A DNA stretch of 64,000 bases from Arcobacter sp. LA11. Its GTDB lineage: Bacteria; Campylobacterota; Campylobacteria; Campylobacterales; Arcobacteraceae. Both the position numbers and the translations under genes were made by a program. Shown here one piece after another: positions 1-9,283 of the stretch. Position 1 is the stretch's first letter. Each line of letters begins with the position of its first letter. The notes beneath the pieces are model-generated. The model had not been told where the DNA came from and did no database searches. It was given only the letters and a program-made list of their open reading frames with translations. The stretch is taken from NCBI RefSeq assembly GCF_001895145.1, contig NZ_BDIR01000002.1, positions 310,001-374,000 on the forward strand. Direction: 5' to 3'.

Positions 1-86
1 AAGCTAAGAAAATTGAAAAATTAGAGAAAAAAATCATTGAACATGGCGATAAAAGTATGATGAGTAAGCTTTTTGGAGGAAGATAA
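1..86 (+). CDS. C-terminal end of an unidentified protein (cut by window edge)
   Basis: An open frame enters from the left edge (first full codon at position 3) and stops with TAA at 84-86. The 27 visible residues are lysine and glutamate rich (AKKIEKLEKKIIEHG) and end in SKLFGGR. This looks like the charged, probably helical or coiled tail of a longer protein. Too little is visible to name it. Confidence 0.55.
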   Translation, partial: AKKIEKLEKKIIEHGDKSMMSKLFGGR

Positions 87-110
87 CTTCTTCCAAAAAT
101 ACTTATAGTT

Positions 111-641
111 TTATTTTATTTCTATTGAAATAATTTTTTGGTCTCTTAAAGGTTTATTTCCTCTTGATTGTCCTGATGTAGGAACATTCTCTAACTTTTT
201 AACAATATCCATTCCTTTTGTAACAAAACCAAAAATTGAATGTCTTCCATTTAGCCAATATGTAGGTACAGTTGTAATAAAAAATTGACTACCATTTGTA
301 TTTGGTCCAGCATTTGCCATAGCTAAAATACCTGGTTTATCAAATACTGCATTTGGTGCAAACTCATCTTTAAACGGTTTCCCCCAAATAGATTCACCAC
401 CTCTTCCTGTTCCTGTTGGATCTCCACCTTGAATCATAAAGTTTTTTATAATTCTGTGAAAAATCAACCCATTATAATAACCATTTTTTGAATGTGTTAC
501 GAAATTCTCAACAGCTTTTGGAGCTAAATCTGGTCTTAATTCAATTTCTACAGTACCTTGTGTTGTTTTTACAACAGCAGTAGGGTTTGCTGCTTCTAAA
601 AGTAACACAAAAGAAAACAAAATAAACAATATCTTTTTCAT
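111..641 (-). CDS. Periplasmic peptidyl-prolyl cis-trans isomerase (cyclophilin type)
   Basis: A 176-residue cyclophilin that isomerises X-Pro bonds during protein folding. Residues 1-17 form a cleavable-looking signal peptide (MKK, then a hydrophobic core ending LLLEA), so the enzyme should act in the periplasm. The cyclophilin core follows: FHRIIKNFMIQGGDPTGTGR at about 61-80 carries the catalytic Arg63 and the FxxxxQGGD motif. GSQFFITT and WLNGRHSIFG follow further on. Length fits bacterial PpiA-like proteins. It is transcribed alone, convergent with the gene ending at 86 and divergent from the 2Fe-2S gene at 796. The family call is secure; the physiological clients are unknown. Confidence 0.93.
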   Translation of the reverse strand: MKKILFILFSFVLLLEAANPTAVVKTTQGTVEIELRPDLAPKAVENFVTHSKNGYYNGLIFHRIIKNFMIQGGDPTGTGRGGESIWGKPFKDEFAPNAVFDKPGILAMANAGPNTNGSQFFITTVPTYWLNGRHSIFGFVTKGMDIVKKLENVPTSGQSRGNKPLRDQKIISIEIK

Positions 642-795
642 AATTCACCTTTTTTATATAAAATTTTTGGAAAATAGTATATTATGTATGGTTTTAAAAA
701 CTTATTAAAAAACTATTTTTAGTGAAGTTTAATAAATATTTGTTAAAATTCAAACAAAAATTATCTTTAGTATTAGATAATAAAGGGAAAATTCA

Positions 796-1158
796 ATGGA
801 AATGCCAGCTATACCGCAACCAACTTTTTATATTTTTAAATGTGAGCAAAGCTCACCTCCTGGTATGCCTAAACCGTCATGTGTTACTGAACAATCAAGA
901 GATTTATTTAATCACTTAGCTCAAGGAATGATGCAAAAAGGTTTAATGGGACCAGTTCAAGTTATACGAACATCCTGTTTAGGGAGATGTCAAATGGGAC
1001 CTGTTATGTTAATAGAACCAGGACATCATATGTACTGTCAATTATCTAAGGAAAAAATTGATAGAATTGTAGAAGAACACATTATAGGCGGAAACCCTGT
1101 ACAAGAATTTTTAATTCCTGAGCAATTTTGGGGAGAGCCTGTTAATTTAGCGCAGTAG
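796..1158 (+). CDS. Thioredoxin-fold 2Fe-2S ferredoxin domain protein
   Basis: A 120-residue soluble protein resembling the thioredoxin-like [2Fe-2S] ferredoxins, which are electron carriers. Four cysteines have the right layout: one in FKCEQS near residue 16, one in PSCVTEQ near 29, and a CLGRC pair near 62-66 before a GPVMLIEPG strand. The start at 796 is preceded by AAAGGGAAA and fits the family N terminus. An overlapping 65-residue frame beginning at 722 is a shadow. The gene heads a run (2Fe-2S, panD, ybaB, prenyl synthase) with short gaps, so it is probably co-transcribed. The redox partner cannot be inferred from the context. Confidence 0.8.
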   Translation: MEMPAIPQPTFYIFKCEQSSPPGMPKPSCVTEQSRDLFNHLAQGMMQKGLMGPVQVIRTSCLGRCQMGPVMLIEPGHHMYCQLSKEKIDRIVEEHIIGGNPVQEFLIPEQFWGEPVNLAQ

Positions 1159-1170
1159 AGGACGTTATAT

Positions 1171-1554
1171 ATGACATTTGATATGCTATATAGTAAGATT
1201 CATAGAGCAACTGTAACAGATGCAAATCTTAATTATATCGGTTCAATTACAATTGATGAAGAGTTAATGACTGCTTCAAAAATAAGGGTTGGACAAAAAG
1301 TAGAAATTGTAAATGTAAACAATGGTGAACGATTTGCTACGTATGTAATTAAAGGAAAAGCAGGAAGTAAAGATATGTGCTTAAATGGGGCAGCTGCTAG
1401 AAAAGTAGAAATTGGTGATAAGATTATCGTAATATCTTATGCATCTTATTCTGAGGAAGAGTTGGAAAATTATTTACCAACAGTTGTAATTGTTGATGAT
1501 GAAAACAATATTGAGATGATTACAAATGAATTAGTAGGAAGTGATCATGTTTGA
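1171..1554 (+). CDS. panD: Aspartate 1-decarboxylase (pyruvoyl enzyme)
   Basis: PanD converts L-aspartate to beta-alanine for pantothenate and CoA synthesis in the cytoplasm. The 127-residue proenzyme has the self-processing site Y22-I-G24-S25: cleavage between Gly24 and Ser25 makes the pyruvoyl group, at the same numbering as E. coli PanD. The conserved Tyr58 is also present (ATYVIKG). The ATG is preceded by AGAGGA. The gene lies 12 bp after the 2Fe-2S gene and its last codons overlap the ybaB start. Confident identification. Confidence 0.97.
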   Translation: MTFDMLYSKIHRATVTDANLNYIGSITIDEELMTASKIRVGQKVEIVNVNNGERFATYVIKGKAGSKDMCLNGAAARKVEIGDKIIVISYASYSEEELENYLPTVVIVDDENNIEMITNELVGSDHV

Positions 1555-1867
1555 GGGAATTGACTTAAGTAAAATCAATATGAATGATGTAATGGGTCAA
1601 GTCCAAGAAATGGCTGATAAAGCAAAAGAAAAAAATGCAGAACAAGTTTTTACATCAAAAGCTGGTGGAGGAATGATTGAAATTTCAATCAATGGAAACT
1701 CAGAAGTAATTGATTTACAAATTGATGATTCTTTATTAGAAGATAAAGACTCTTTACAAATTTTATTAATATCTGCAATGAATGATGTGATTAAACAATC
1801 TGATGAAAATAAAAAAATGATGGCTATGAATATGATGGGTGGACTAGGTTCATTCGGACAAAAATAA
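1547..1867 (+). CDS. YbaB/EbfC family nucleoid-associated protein
   Basis: A roughly 106-residue member of the YbaB/EbfC family, small dimeric DNA-binding proteins of the nucleoid. Typical features are an N-terminal helix ([20 protein letters not shown]), the strand [12 protein letters not shown], and a second helix ending in a Met/Gly-rich tail. An in-frame GTG exists at 1541, but ATG 1547 is preferred because AGGAAG at 1536-1541 then sits at normal distance. This overlaps the end of panD by 8 bp and suggests translational coupling. The family is often next to recR or dnaX elsewhere; here it sits between panD and a prenyl synthase. Confidence 0.85.
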   Translation: MFEGIDLSKINMNDVMGQVQEMADKAKEKNAEQVFTSKAGGGMIEISINGNSEVIDLQIDDSLLEDKDSLQILLISAMNDVIKQSDENKKMMAMNMMGGLGSFGQK

Positions 1868-1870
1868 AGA

Positions 1871-2734
1871 ATGAGAGAACTTTTAACTTCATTTGAAGAT
1901 TATCTTTTAAATAATCTTCCACAATCAAAAACTTTTCACCCTTATTTTGAAGATGCCTTAGGCGATATGTTAAAAGCTGGTGGTAAAAGATTTAGACCTA
2001 TGCTTTTATTATCTGTTGTAAAATCAAATAAATCTTTATTAGTACCAAATGCATATCCTGTAGCTCTTGGTTTAGAAATGTTACATACATACTCTTTAGT
2101 ACATGATGATTTACCTTCAATGGACAATGCAGATCTTAGACGGGGTTTTGAAACTTTACATAAAAAATATGATGAAGTAACAGCAATTTTAGTGGGTGAT
2201 GCTTTAAACACAGAAGCATTTAATCAGATTGTTCAAGCACCATTACATAATGATATTAAAGTAGAACTAATAAAAGTTTTAAGTATAAATGGTGGAATTG
2301 ATGGAATGATAATTGGTCAAGCAATTGATTGTTTCTTTGAGAATCAAAAACTTGAACTTAATCAGTTAGAATTTTTACATATTCATAAAACAGCAAAATT
2401 GATTGCAGCATCTTTGAAAATGGGTGCAATAATTTCAGAATATGATTTAAATATACAAGAAAAACTTTTTAATTTTGGAATTGATATTGGATTACTTTTC
2501 CAGATTCAAGATGATATTATAGATGAAACACAAACTACAGAAGAAGCTGGTAAAACAACTCAAAATGATGAATCGAAGAATTCTTTTGTAAATCTTTTAG
2601 GTCTTAATGGTGCAATTAAATCAGCTGATGAATTAGCATTAAAATGTGAAAATAGCCTAAATGCATTTGATGAAAATTTAAAAATATCATTAACTGAATT
2701 ACTTTTAAAATATTTATATAGACATAAAAATTAA
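1871..2734 (+). CDS. ispA: Polyprenyl (farnesyl/geranylgeranyl) diphosphate synthase
   Basis: A short-chain trans-prenyl diphosphate synthase of 287 residues. It condenses isopentenyl diphosphate with allylic diphosphates to supply farnesyl or geranylgeranyl diphosphate for quinone and lipid-carrier synthesis. Visible motifs are GGKRFRPML, the first aspartate-rich motif HDDLPSMDNADLRRG, and the second DDIID motif in LLFQIQDDIIDETQ. GKTTQNDESKNSF matches the family C-terminal region. The ATG lies 4 bp after the ybaB stop. The assignment as ispA type is by length and the DDxxxxD spacing; the exact chain length of the product cannot be read from the sequence. Confidence 0.88.
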   Translation: MRELLTSFEDYLLNNLPQSKTFHPYFEDALGDMLKAGGKRFRPMLLLSVVKSNKSLLVPNAYPVALGLEMLHTYSLVHDDLPSMDNADLRRGFETLHKKYDEVTAILVGDALNTEAFNQIVQAPLHNDIKVELIKVLSINGGIDGMIIGQAIDCFFENQKLELNQLEFLHIHKTAKLIAASLKMGAIISEYDLNIQEKLFNFGIDIGLLFQIQDDIIDETQTTEEAGKTTQNDESKNSFVNLLGLNGAIKSADELALKCENSLNAFDENLKISLTELLLKYLYRHKN

Positions 2735-2771
2735 TCAAATATACAACTTTAGTCAAATATACTCAAATTAC

Positions 2772-2800
2772 TTGACAATTAATCTAAAATTTAATAAAAT
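2772..2800 (+). promoter_or_regulatory. Sigma70-type promoter of groESL
   Basis: TTGACA at 2772-2777 and TAAAAT at 2795-2800 are separated by exactly 17 bp. A perfect -35 hexamer is uncommon elsewhere in this window. The -10 abuts the CIRCE operator. Confidence 0.8.
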
Positions 2801-2827
2801 TTGGCACTCAAAAAAATAGAGTGCTAA
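2801..2827 (+). promoter_or_regulatory. CIRCE operator (HrcA binding site)
   Basis: Inverted repeat TTGGCACTC - 9 bp - GAGTGCTAA, matching the CIRCE consensus TTAGCACTC-N9-GAGTGCTAA with one substitution in the left arm. It lies directly downstream of the -10, so HrcA bound here would cover the transcription start and repress groESL until heat stress. hrcA itself is not in the window. Confidence 0.93.
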
Positions 2828-2864
2828 ATTAACAATTATTATAAAAAATTATAGGAGAGACATA

Positions 2865-4764
<1,900 letters not shown>

Positions 4765-4775
4765 GAAAGCGTTAA

Positions 4776-4801
4776 AAAAGAGTGAAGAGTTTCACTCTTT
4801 T
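4776..4801 (+). terminator. Rho-independent terminator of groESL
   Basis: The perfect 11-bp arms AAAAGAGTGAA and TTCACTCTTTT with a GAGT loop begin 11 bp after the groEL stop. Confidence 0.85.
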
Positions 4802-4962
4802 AGCTTACGCAGACGAAGTGGTCGTAGCGTAGCGAAGCCACAAGTCCGAAGACAAGGCATAAAAATATGAAGAGTTTAACTTTTTTAGTTCGTGCAAATT
4901 AAGGTGATCTACAAAGTACTACCGTGTCCGAAAGTAAGCGTTAAAATATTTAAAACCACAAA
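4802..4962. repeat. GC-richer intergenic element with direct and inverted repeats
   Basis: This gene-free stretch after groEL is visibly richer in GC than its surroundings. GCTTAC (4803) and GTAAGC (4934) form inverted ends. AGCGTTAAAA occurs as a direct repeat at 4768-4777 and 4937-4946. GTCCGAA occurs twice inside, and GTGG..CCAC flanks a CGTAGCGTAGCG core. No open frame of note. It could be a dispersed intergenic repeat or a small structured RNA; function not known. Confidence 0.4.
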
Positions 4963-4995
4963 AAAAGGGAAGAGATTACAAACCTCTTCCCTTTT
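4963..4995. terminator. Strong bidirectional hairpin
   Basis: The 12-bp perfect arms AAAAGGGAAGAG and CTCTTCCCTTTT around a 9-nt loop work as a terminator on either strand. Two further hairpins follow in the remaining gap: AATTTACT/AGTAAATT at 5034-5053, and GTGTTATA/TATAACAC at 5122-5142 followed by CTTTTT. The latter two are weaker. The rest of 4996-5174 shows no gene. Confidence 0.7.
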
Positions 4996-5174
4996 CTATT
5001 ATATATATGTTATAAATAAAACACATATTTACTAATTTACTCTGTAGTAAATTTATTTTATATTAGTGTTTAACAATACTAAAAATGAAAATCCTTTGTC
5101 ATCTACACCTCCATATTGTTTGTGTTATAAGAAGTATAACACCTTTTTACCTAAAGAAAAGATTAATTACAGAA

Positions 5175-5750
5175 TTAAAAATATAATTTTATATTTTCCC
5201 CTTCAATATTAAATCTAATATTATGTGTTTTTAAAAGTTCAGTAATCTTTAAAAGCTCTTTTATATTTTTACTTGTAGTGTCTTTTTTTACAATCATTTT
5301 TTTTTCTTTATTATAAGAATAATGTAAAAACTGTTTTAATACATCTTCCATAATTTCTATTATATTATTTGAATTAGAAGAGTATTTACAAGTTAAGTTA
5401 TCAAAGTTTTTTATATAAGCTACTAGTTGACCTACATTTAATGGTTTTAATAATAGTTTTCTATTAAAAGTATTATCACATTGTTGACAAGTAAAAGTAT
5501 GATTGTACGATAATGATCTACTAATAACTAAAATTCTTTGTTTTGGATTACTATCTGTAATTAAGTTAAAAATTTCTTCACCACAATCATCTGTAACATC
5601 TATTATAATTATAGATTCATTTTTTTCATCATAATTAAAAAAAAAGTCATCTTTATTAAATACTTTTATAAATTTAATATCTAAATGTTTTGAGACAATA
5701 TCATAAATATCATTTTCATAAGATTCTAAATCGTATACTAAAATTTCCAT
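5175..5750 (-). CDS. Receiver-like protein with internal CxxC, function unknown
   Basis: A 191-residue protein whose first ~115 residues follow a response-regulator receiver fold. There is a beta1 strand MEILVYDLE, an acidic beta3 end in SIIIIDVTDD, a beta4 strand RILVISRS, and KPLNVGQLVAYI at the usual Lys-Pro position. Between beta4 and the KP motif lies TCQQCDN, a CxxC pair that receivers do not normally carry. The C-terminal part is Lys and Ile rich with no recognisable output domain. It is alone on the minus strand, 84 bp downstream of the YkgJ gene. It may be a degenerate or metal/redox-tuned receiver; this is inference and I do not recognise a named family. Confidence 0.6.
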   Translation of the reverse strand: MEILVYDLESYENDIYDIVSKHLDIKFIKVFNKDDFFFNYDEKNESIIIIDVTDDCGEEIFNLITDSNPKQRILVISRSLSYNHTFTCQQCDNTFNRKLLLKPLNVGQLVAYIKNFDNLTCKYSSNSNNIIEIMEDVLKQFLHYSYNKEKKMIVKKDTTSKNIKELLKITELLKTHNIRFNIEGENIKLYF

Positions 5751-5834
5751 TTAGTATTATCTCTAAATAAATATAACATATAACTAAACAGTATATAAAA
5801 ATGATATTTTATAGTTACAATTGGTCTGACAAGA

Positions 5835-6416
5835 TTAAAAAATAGATAAGTTTTTCAAAGAACTCTTGTGCATTTCTAAGTATTTTGATTTACTTGTTCC
5901 TACATATTTAAAAAAATCAACTTTATTGATAGTACGTATTTTTTCAAAATCTTTTTTTTCAAGTTTTTCAAATTGGAAATGGGTCTCAATATATTTATCT
6001 TGATATTCATAAAATACACTATTATCAAAGTTTTCATTTATAGTATTATTTTTTATAATTGTAAGTTCAGATTTGTTTATTTCTGGACAAAGAGTATCAA
6101 TATAAATATTATTATCAAGATTAGGGCTTAAAGGATAAGTTCTACAAACAGTCGGTCTATCTTGATAAATAGTACACTTAAAGTCTTTTAAATATGGACA
6201 AAAATCATTTCCCGTTGTAAGAAGTATTATAGGTTTTATAAATCCTAATTCACCAAATATAAAAAGAATAGGAAAATTTTTATAAACTTTTTCAAATTCA
6301 TTTAAAATAATTTGAGAAAAAATAGTTCCATGTCTTCCATCGCAACATTTAGCTTCACAATTAGAACAATTTCCAAAAGTAAAATGATGATTATTTGTAG
6401 AAATAAACTCTTTCAT
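5835..6416 (-). CDS. YkgJ-family cysteine-cluster (Zn/Fe-chelating) protein
   Basis: A 193-residue protein with the YkgJ cysteine cluster: CSNCEAKCC near residue 18, then CPYLKDFKCTIYQDRPTVCRTYPLSP near 80-105, and a later CPEI. This arrangement binds iron or zinc in the family, but the reaction is unknown. The gene is divergent from the inositol-phosphatase family gene at 6491, with 74 bp between them. No signal peptide is evident, so it is probably cytoplasmic. Confidence 0.85.
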   Translation of the reverse strand: MKEFISTNNHHFTFGNCSNCEAKCCDGRHGTIFSQIILNEFEKVYKNFPILFIFGELGFIKPIILLTTGNDFCPYLKDFKCTIYQDRPTVCRTYPLSPNLDNNIYIDTLCPEINKSELTIIKNNTINENFDNSVFYEYQDKYIETHFQFEKLEKKDFEKIRTINKVDFFKYVGTSKSKYLEMHKSSLKNLSIF

Positions 6417-6490
6417 TGTCTTCCTATATTGATATTAATCGTAGTGTAACTAAGTTTTGTTAAAATTTGTAAAAAATATTTGGAATTAAA

Positions 6491-7261
6491 ATGGAAAAAA
6501 AATTAATAGAGATAATAAAAGAAGCTGGTGAAATATTAAAAGAGGGATATTTTTCAAATAAAGATGTTAGTTTTAAAGCAAAAAAAGATTTGGTTACAAA
6601 ATATGATGTAGGTATTGAGAATTTTCTAAAAGAAAAATTTCTAAAAGAGTTTCAAGATTTTAATGTAATAGCAGAAGAATCAGATAATTCAAATATTGAA
6701 TTCAATAATTCGATTATAGTAGATCCTATTGATGGTACAACAAATTTTGTAAATAAATTACCACATACTTGTATTTCTGTTGGTGTATATAAAAATAAAG
6801 AACCCTATATAGGAATAGTGTACAATCCAATTTTAGATGAATTGTATACTGCAAAAGTAGGAAATGGAGCTTTTTTAAATGGTGAAAAAATTGAAGTGTC
6901 TGCTGAAGATGATTTTCAAAAGGCATTAATATCTACTGGTTTTCCATATACTTCGGGTACTTGTGAAGTTGATTTAAATGATGTGATAAAAAAGATAAAA
7001 GTAATTTTGCCTAAGTGTCAAGATATTAGAAGACTTGGTTCTGCAGCTTTAGATTTATGTTATGTAGCAAAGGGTATGTATGAAGGCTATTATGAAATGA
7101 ATCTTAAAGCTTGGGATGTAAGTGCAGGTATAATTATTTTGAAAGAAGCAGGTGGTAAAATTACTAATTTAGATGGAAATAAATATGTTTTATTTGAAAA
7201 TAAATATATAGTTGCTTCAAATACTAAGATTCATAATGCTTTAATTGAAAATTTAAATTAA
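6491..7261 (+). CDS. Inositol monophosphatase family phosphatase (SuhB/HisN/CysQ type)
   Basis: A 256-residue Mg-dependent phosphatase of the FIG superfamily. The metal-binding motifs are complete: AEESD near residue 66, VDPIDGTTNFVNKLPH near 77-92, and WDVSAGIIILKEAGG near 207-221. Members hydrolyse inositol phosphate, histidinol phosphate, fructose bisphosphate or PAP; the substrate cannot be decided from the motifs. Campylobacter carries a suhB-type gene near accD, consistent with the neighbourhood here. A -10-like TAAAAT lies about 30 bp upstream. Confidence 0.88.
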   Translation: MEKKLIEIIKEAGEILKEGYFSNKDVSFKAKKDLVTKYDVGIENFLKEKFLKEFQDFNVIAEESDNSNIEFNNSIIVDPIDGTTNFVNKLPHTCISVGVYKNKEPYIGIVYNPILDELYTAKVGNGAFLNGEKIEVSAEDDFQKALISTGFPYTSGTCEVDLNDVIKKIKVILPKCQDIRRLGSAALDLCYVAKGMYEGYYEMNLKAWDVSAGIIILKEAGGKITNLDGNKYVLFENKYIVASNTKIHNALIENLN

Positions 7262-7372
7262 GAAAATTATATTTCTAAAGTGGCTTATATATAAGAATAT
7301 TATAAAAGTAATTTTTTAGTATCTTTTAGATAATATATCTGACTTTAAAATTAATTAAAAGGCTTCTTTAGT

Positions 7373-9175
7373 ATGTGTGGAATAGTTGGATATATTGGAA
7401 ATCAAGATACAACAAACTTTTTATTAGATGGTTTAAAAGAGTTAGAATATAGAGGTTATGATTCTGCAGGAATTGCTTTATTAAATGATGAAAAAATTGA
7501 TGTATTCAAAGCTTTAGGAAAACTAGAAAATTTAAAAGAAAAAATTTCTAAATCTACACTTGGTGAATATCATATTGGTATTGGACATACTAGATGGGCT
7601 ACACATGGTAAGCCAACTGAACTAAATGCACATCCTCACTTAGGTGAATATTCATATGTCGTACACAATGGTATTATTGAAAACTACAAAGAGTTAAAAG
7701 AAGAATTAATTGCAGATGGACATAATTTTGTTTCTCAAACAGATACTGAAGTTATTGTTCATCTTTTTGAAAACTACGAAAATAAATTAGAAAATAGTAC
7801 AGAAGCTTTTAAAAACACTATTCAAAGACTTGAAGGTGCTTTTTCAATTCTTTTAATTTCAAAAGCTGATCCTTCTAAAATATTCTTTTTTAAACATGGA
7901 AGTCCTTTAATAATTGCACGTGGGAAAGAAGAAAAAGAAGTTTTGTTTTCATCTTCGGATGCTCCATTAATTGGGCTTGCAAATGATGTTGTATATTTAG
8001 AAGATGGAGTTGGAGGAGTTGCTTCAACTGCTGGAATTGAATTCTTTAGTGATGACTATTCTTGGTCAACACTTCCTACTTCTAAACAATTTGCTCAAAA
8101 AGATGGTTTTAGATTTTTTATGGAAAAAGAAATTTATGAGCAAAGTGATGTTGTAAGTGATTGTATGCTTGGACGTTTAAATGATGATGAGATTTTATTT
8201 GATGAAATTGATGCTTCTGTTTTTGATGGGATAAAAGAGATTAAAATTTGTGCTTGTGGTACCTCTTATCATGCAGGACTTACTTCAGCTTATCTCTTTG
8301 AAAGATTATCAAAAATTAAATGTAATGTAGAAATAGCAAGTGAATTTAGATATAAAGAGCCATTGCTTACAAAAGATACATTGTTTATTGTAATATCTCA
8401 AAGTGGAGAAACTGCAGATACTTTAGAAGCTTTAAAGATGGCAAAAAAAGCGGGTTTAAAATCTATTGTAGTATGTAATGTTGATAACTCATCAATGACA
8501 AGAACAGCAGATTACACTATACTTACTCGTGCTGGTATTGAAAAAGGTGTTGCTTCAACTAAAGCATTTTCAACTCAAGCGGTTGTTTTATGGATGCTTG
8601 CTTTATATATTGCAAAAGCAAAAAATGTAATAGATACTAATATTTTACAAAATGAAATTCATGCATTAAGAGAAGTTCCAAGCTCATTAATGGTTGCTGA
8701 TAAAATGCATGAAAAGGCTAAAAGATTATCAAAAAGATATCTTCATGGTCACGGTTTTTTCTTTATAGGACGAGACGTCTTTTTCCCATTAGCCCTTGAA
8801 GGTGCTTTAAAATTAAAAGAAATTTCATATTTGCATGCAGAAGGATATCCTGCAGGTGAGATGAAACATGGTCCAATTGCATTAGCGGATCCAGAATTAT
8901 TTACTATTGCGTTAATGCCAGAAAATTTATTATATGATAAAATTAAATCTAATGTTGAAGAGTTAAGTGCAAGAGATAGTACTATTTGTGCCATTTCACC
9001 TCTTGATTTTGAACTTGCAGATGATTTTATAAAAACTCAAAAGACTGATCATTATATGTTAGAGTTTTTTGAAATGTTAGTTGTATTACAACTTCTATCA
9101 ATGGAGATTTCAATACGATTAGGAAATGATGTTGACATGCCGAGAAACTTGGCTAAGTCCGTAACTGTTGAATAA
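7373..9175 (+). CDS. glmS: Glutamine-fructose-6-phosphate aminotransferase (isomerising)
   Basis: GlmS makes glucosamine-6-phosphate from fructose-6-phosphate and glutamine, the first step towards UDP-GlcNAc for peptidoglycan and LPS. The 600 residues start MCGIVGYIGN; Cys2 is the N-terminal nucleophile of the glutaminase half. HTRWATHG and VHNGIIENYKEL follow. Two SIS sugar-isomerase domains form the second half (ACGTSYHAGL, SQSGETADTLEAL, HGHGFFFIGR), ending in the invariant PRNLAKSVTVE. Length is standard. No glmS-ribozyme-like leader was recognised in the 111-bp gap upstream. Confidence 0.98.
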   Translation: MCGIVGYIGNQDTTNFLLDGLKELEYRGYDSAGIALLNDEKIDVFKALGKLENLKEKISKSTLGEYHIGIGHTRWATHGKPTELNAHPHLGEYSYVVHNGIIENYKELKEELIADGHNFVSQTDTEVIVHLFENYENKLENSTEAFKNTIQRLEGAFSILLISKADPSKIFFFKHGSPLIIARGKEEKEVLFSSSDAPLIGLANDVVYLEDGVGGVASTAGIEFFSDDYSWSTLPTSKQFAQKDGFRFFMEKEIYEQSDVVSDCMLGRLNDDEILFDEIDASVFDGIKEIKICACGTSYHAGLTSAYLFERLSKIKCNVEIASEFRYKEPLLTKDTLFIVISQSGETADTLEALKMAKKAGLKSIVVCNVDNSSMTRTADYTILTRAGIEKGVASTKAFSTQAVVLWMLALYIAKAKNVIDTNILQNEIHALREVPSSLMVADKMHEKAKRLSKRYLHGHGFFFIGRDVFFPLALEGALKLKEISYLHAEGYPAGEMKHGPIALADPELFTIALMPENLLYDKIKSNVEELSARDSTICAISPLDFELADDFIKTQKTDHYMLEFFEMLVVLQLLSMEISIRLGNDVDMPRNLAKSVTVE

Positions 9176-9231
9176 ATATTAATTTTTTATTTTTTTATTA
9201 GAATTTAAAGATAAAAATAAGTATCGATTTA

Positions 9232-9283
9232 ATGGAAAACAAAAATGGAAAACAAAATAGGAAAACAAAAATGGAAAACAAAA
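9232..9283 (+). repeat. Four-copy 13-bp tandem repeat over the metK start
   Basis: Four head-to-tail 13-bp units begin at 9232, 9245, 9258 and 9271. Units 1, 2 and 4 read ATGGAAAACAAAA; unit 3 reads TAGGAAAACAAAA, an AT to TA swap. The swap removes a start codon and creates AGGA at 9259-9262, at ribosome-binding distance from the ATG of unit 4. Thirteen is not a multiple of three, so successive ATGs fall in different frames; only the first and fourth share the metK frame. Confidence 0.9.

Noticed and set aside
722-919. 65-residue plus-strand frame overlapping the 2Fe-2S gene
   Set aside because: Out of frame with the well-supported ferredoxin gene, no ribosome site, no family resemblance.
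7262-7372. glmS ribozyme
   Set aside because: The gap is short and AT-rich, with no recognisable ribozyme core.
9176-9231. SAM riboswitch upstream of metK
   Set aside because: Only 56 AT-rich bases between glmS and the repeat, with no aptamer-like stems.
9232-9283. Short CRISPR-like array
   Set aside because: Units are 13 bp without spacers and encode the metK start; no cas genes nearby.
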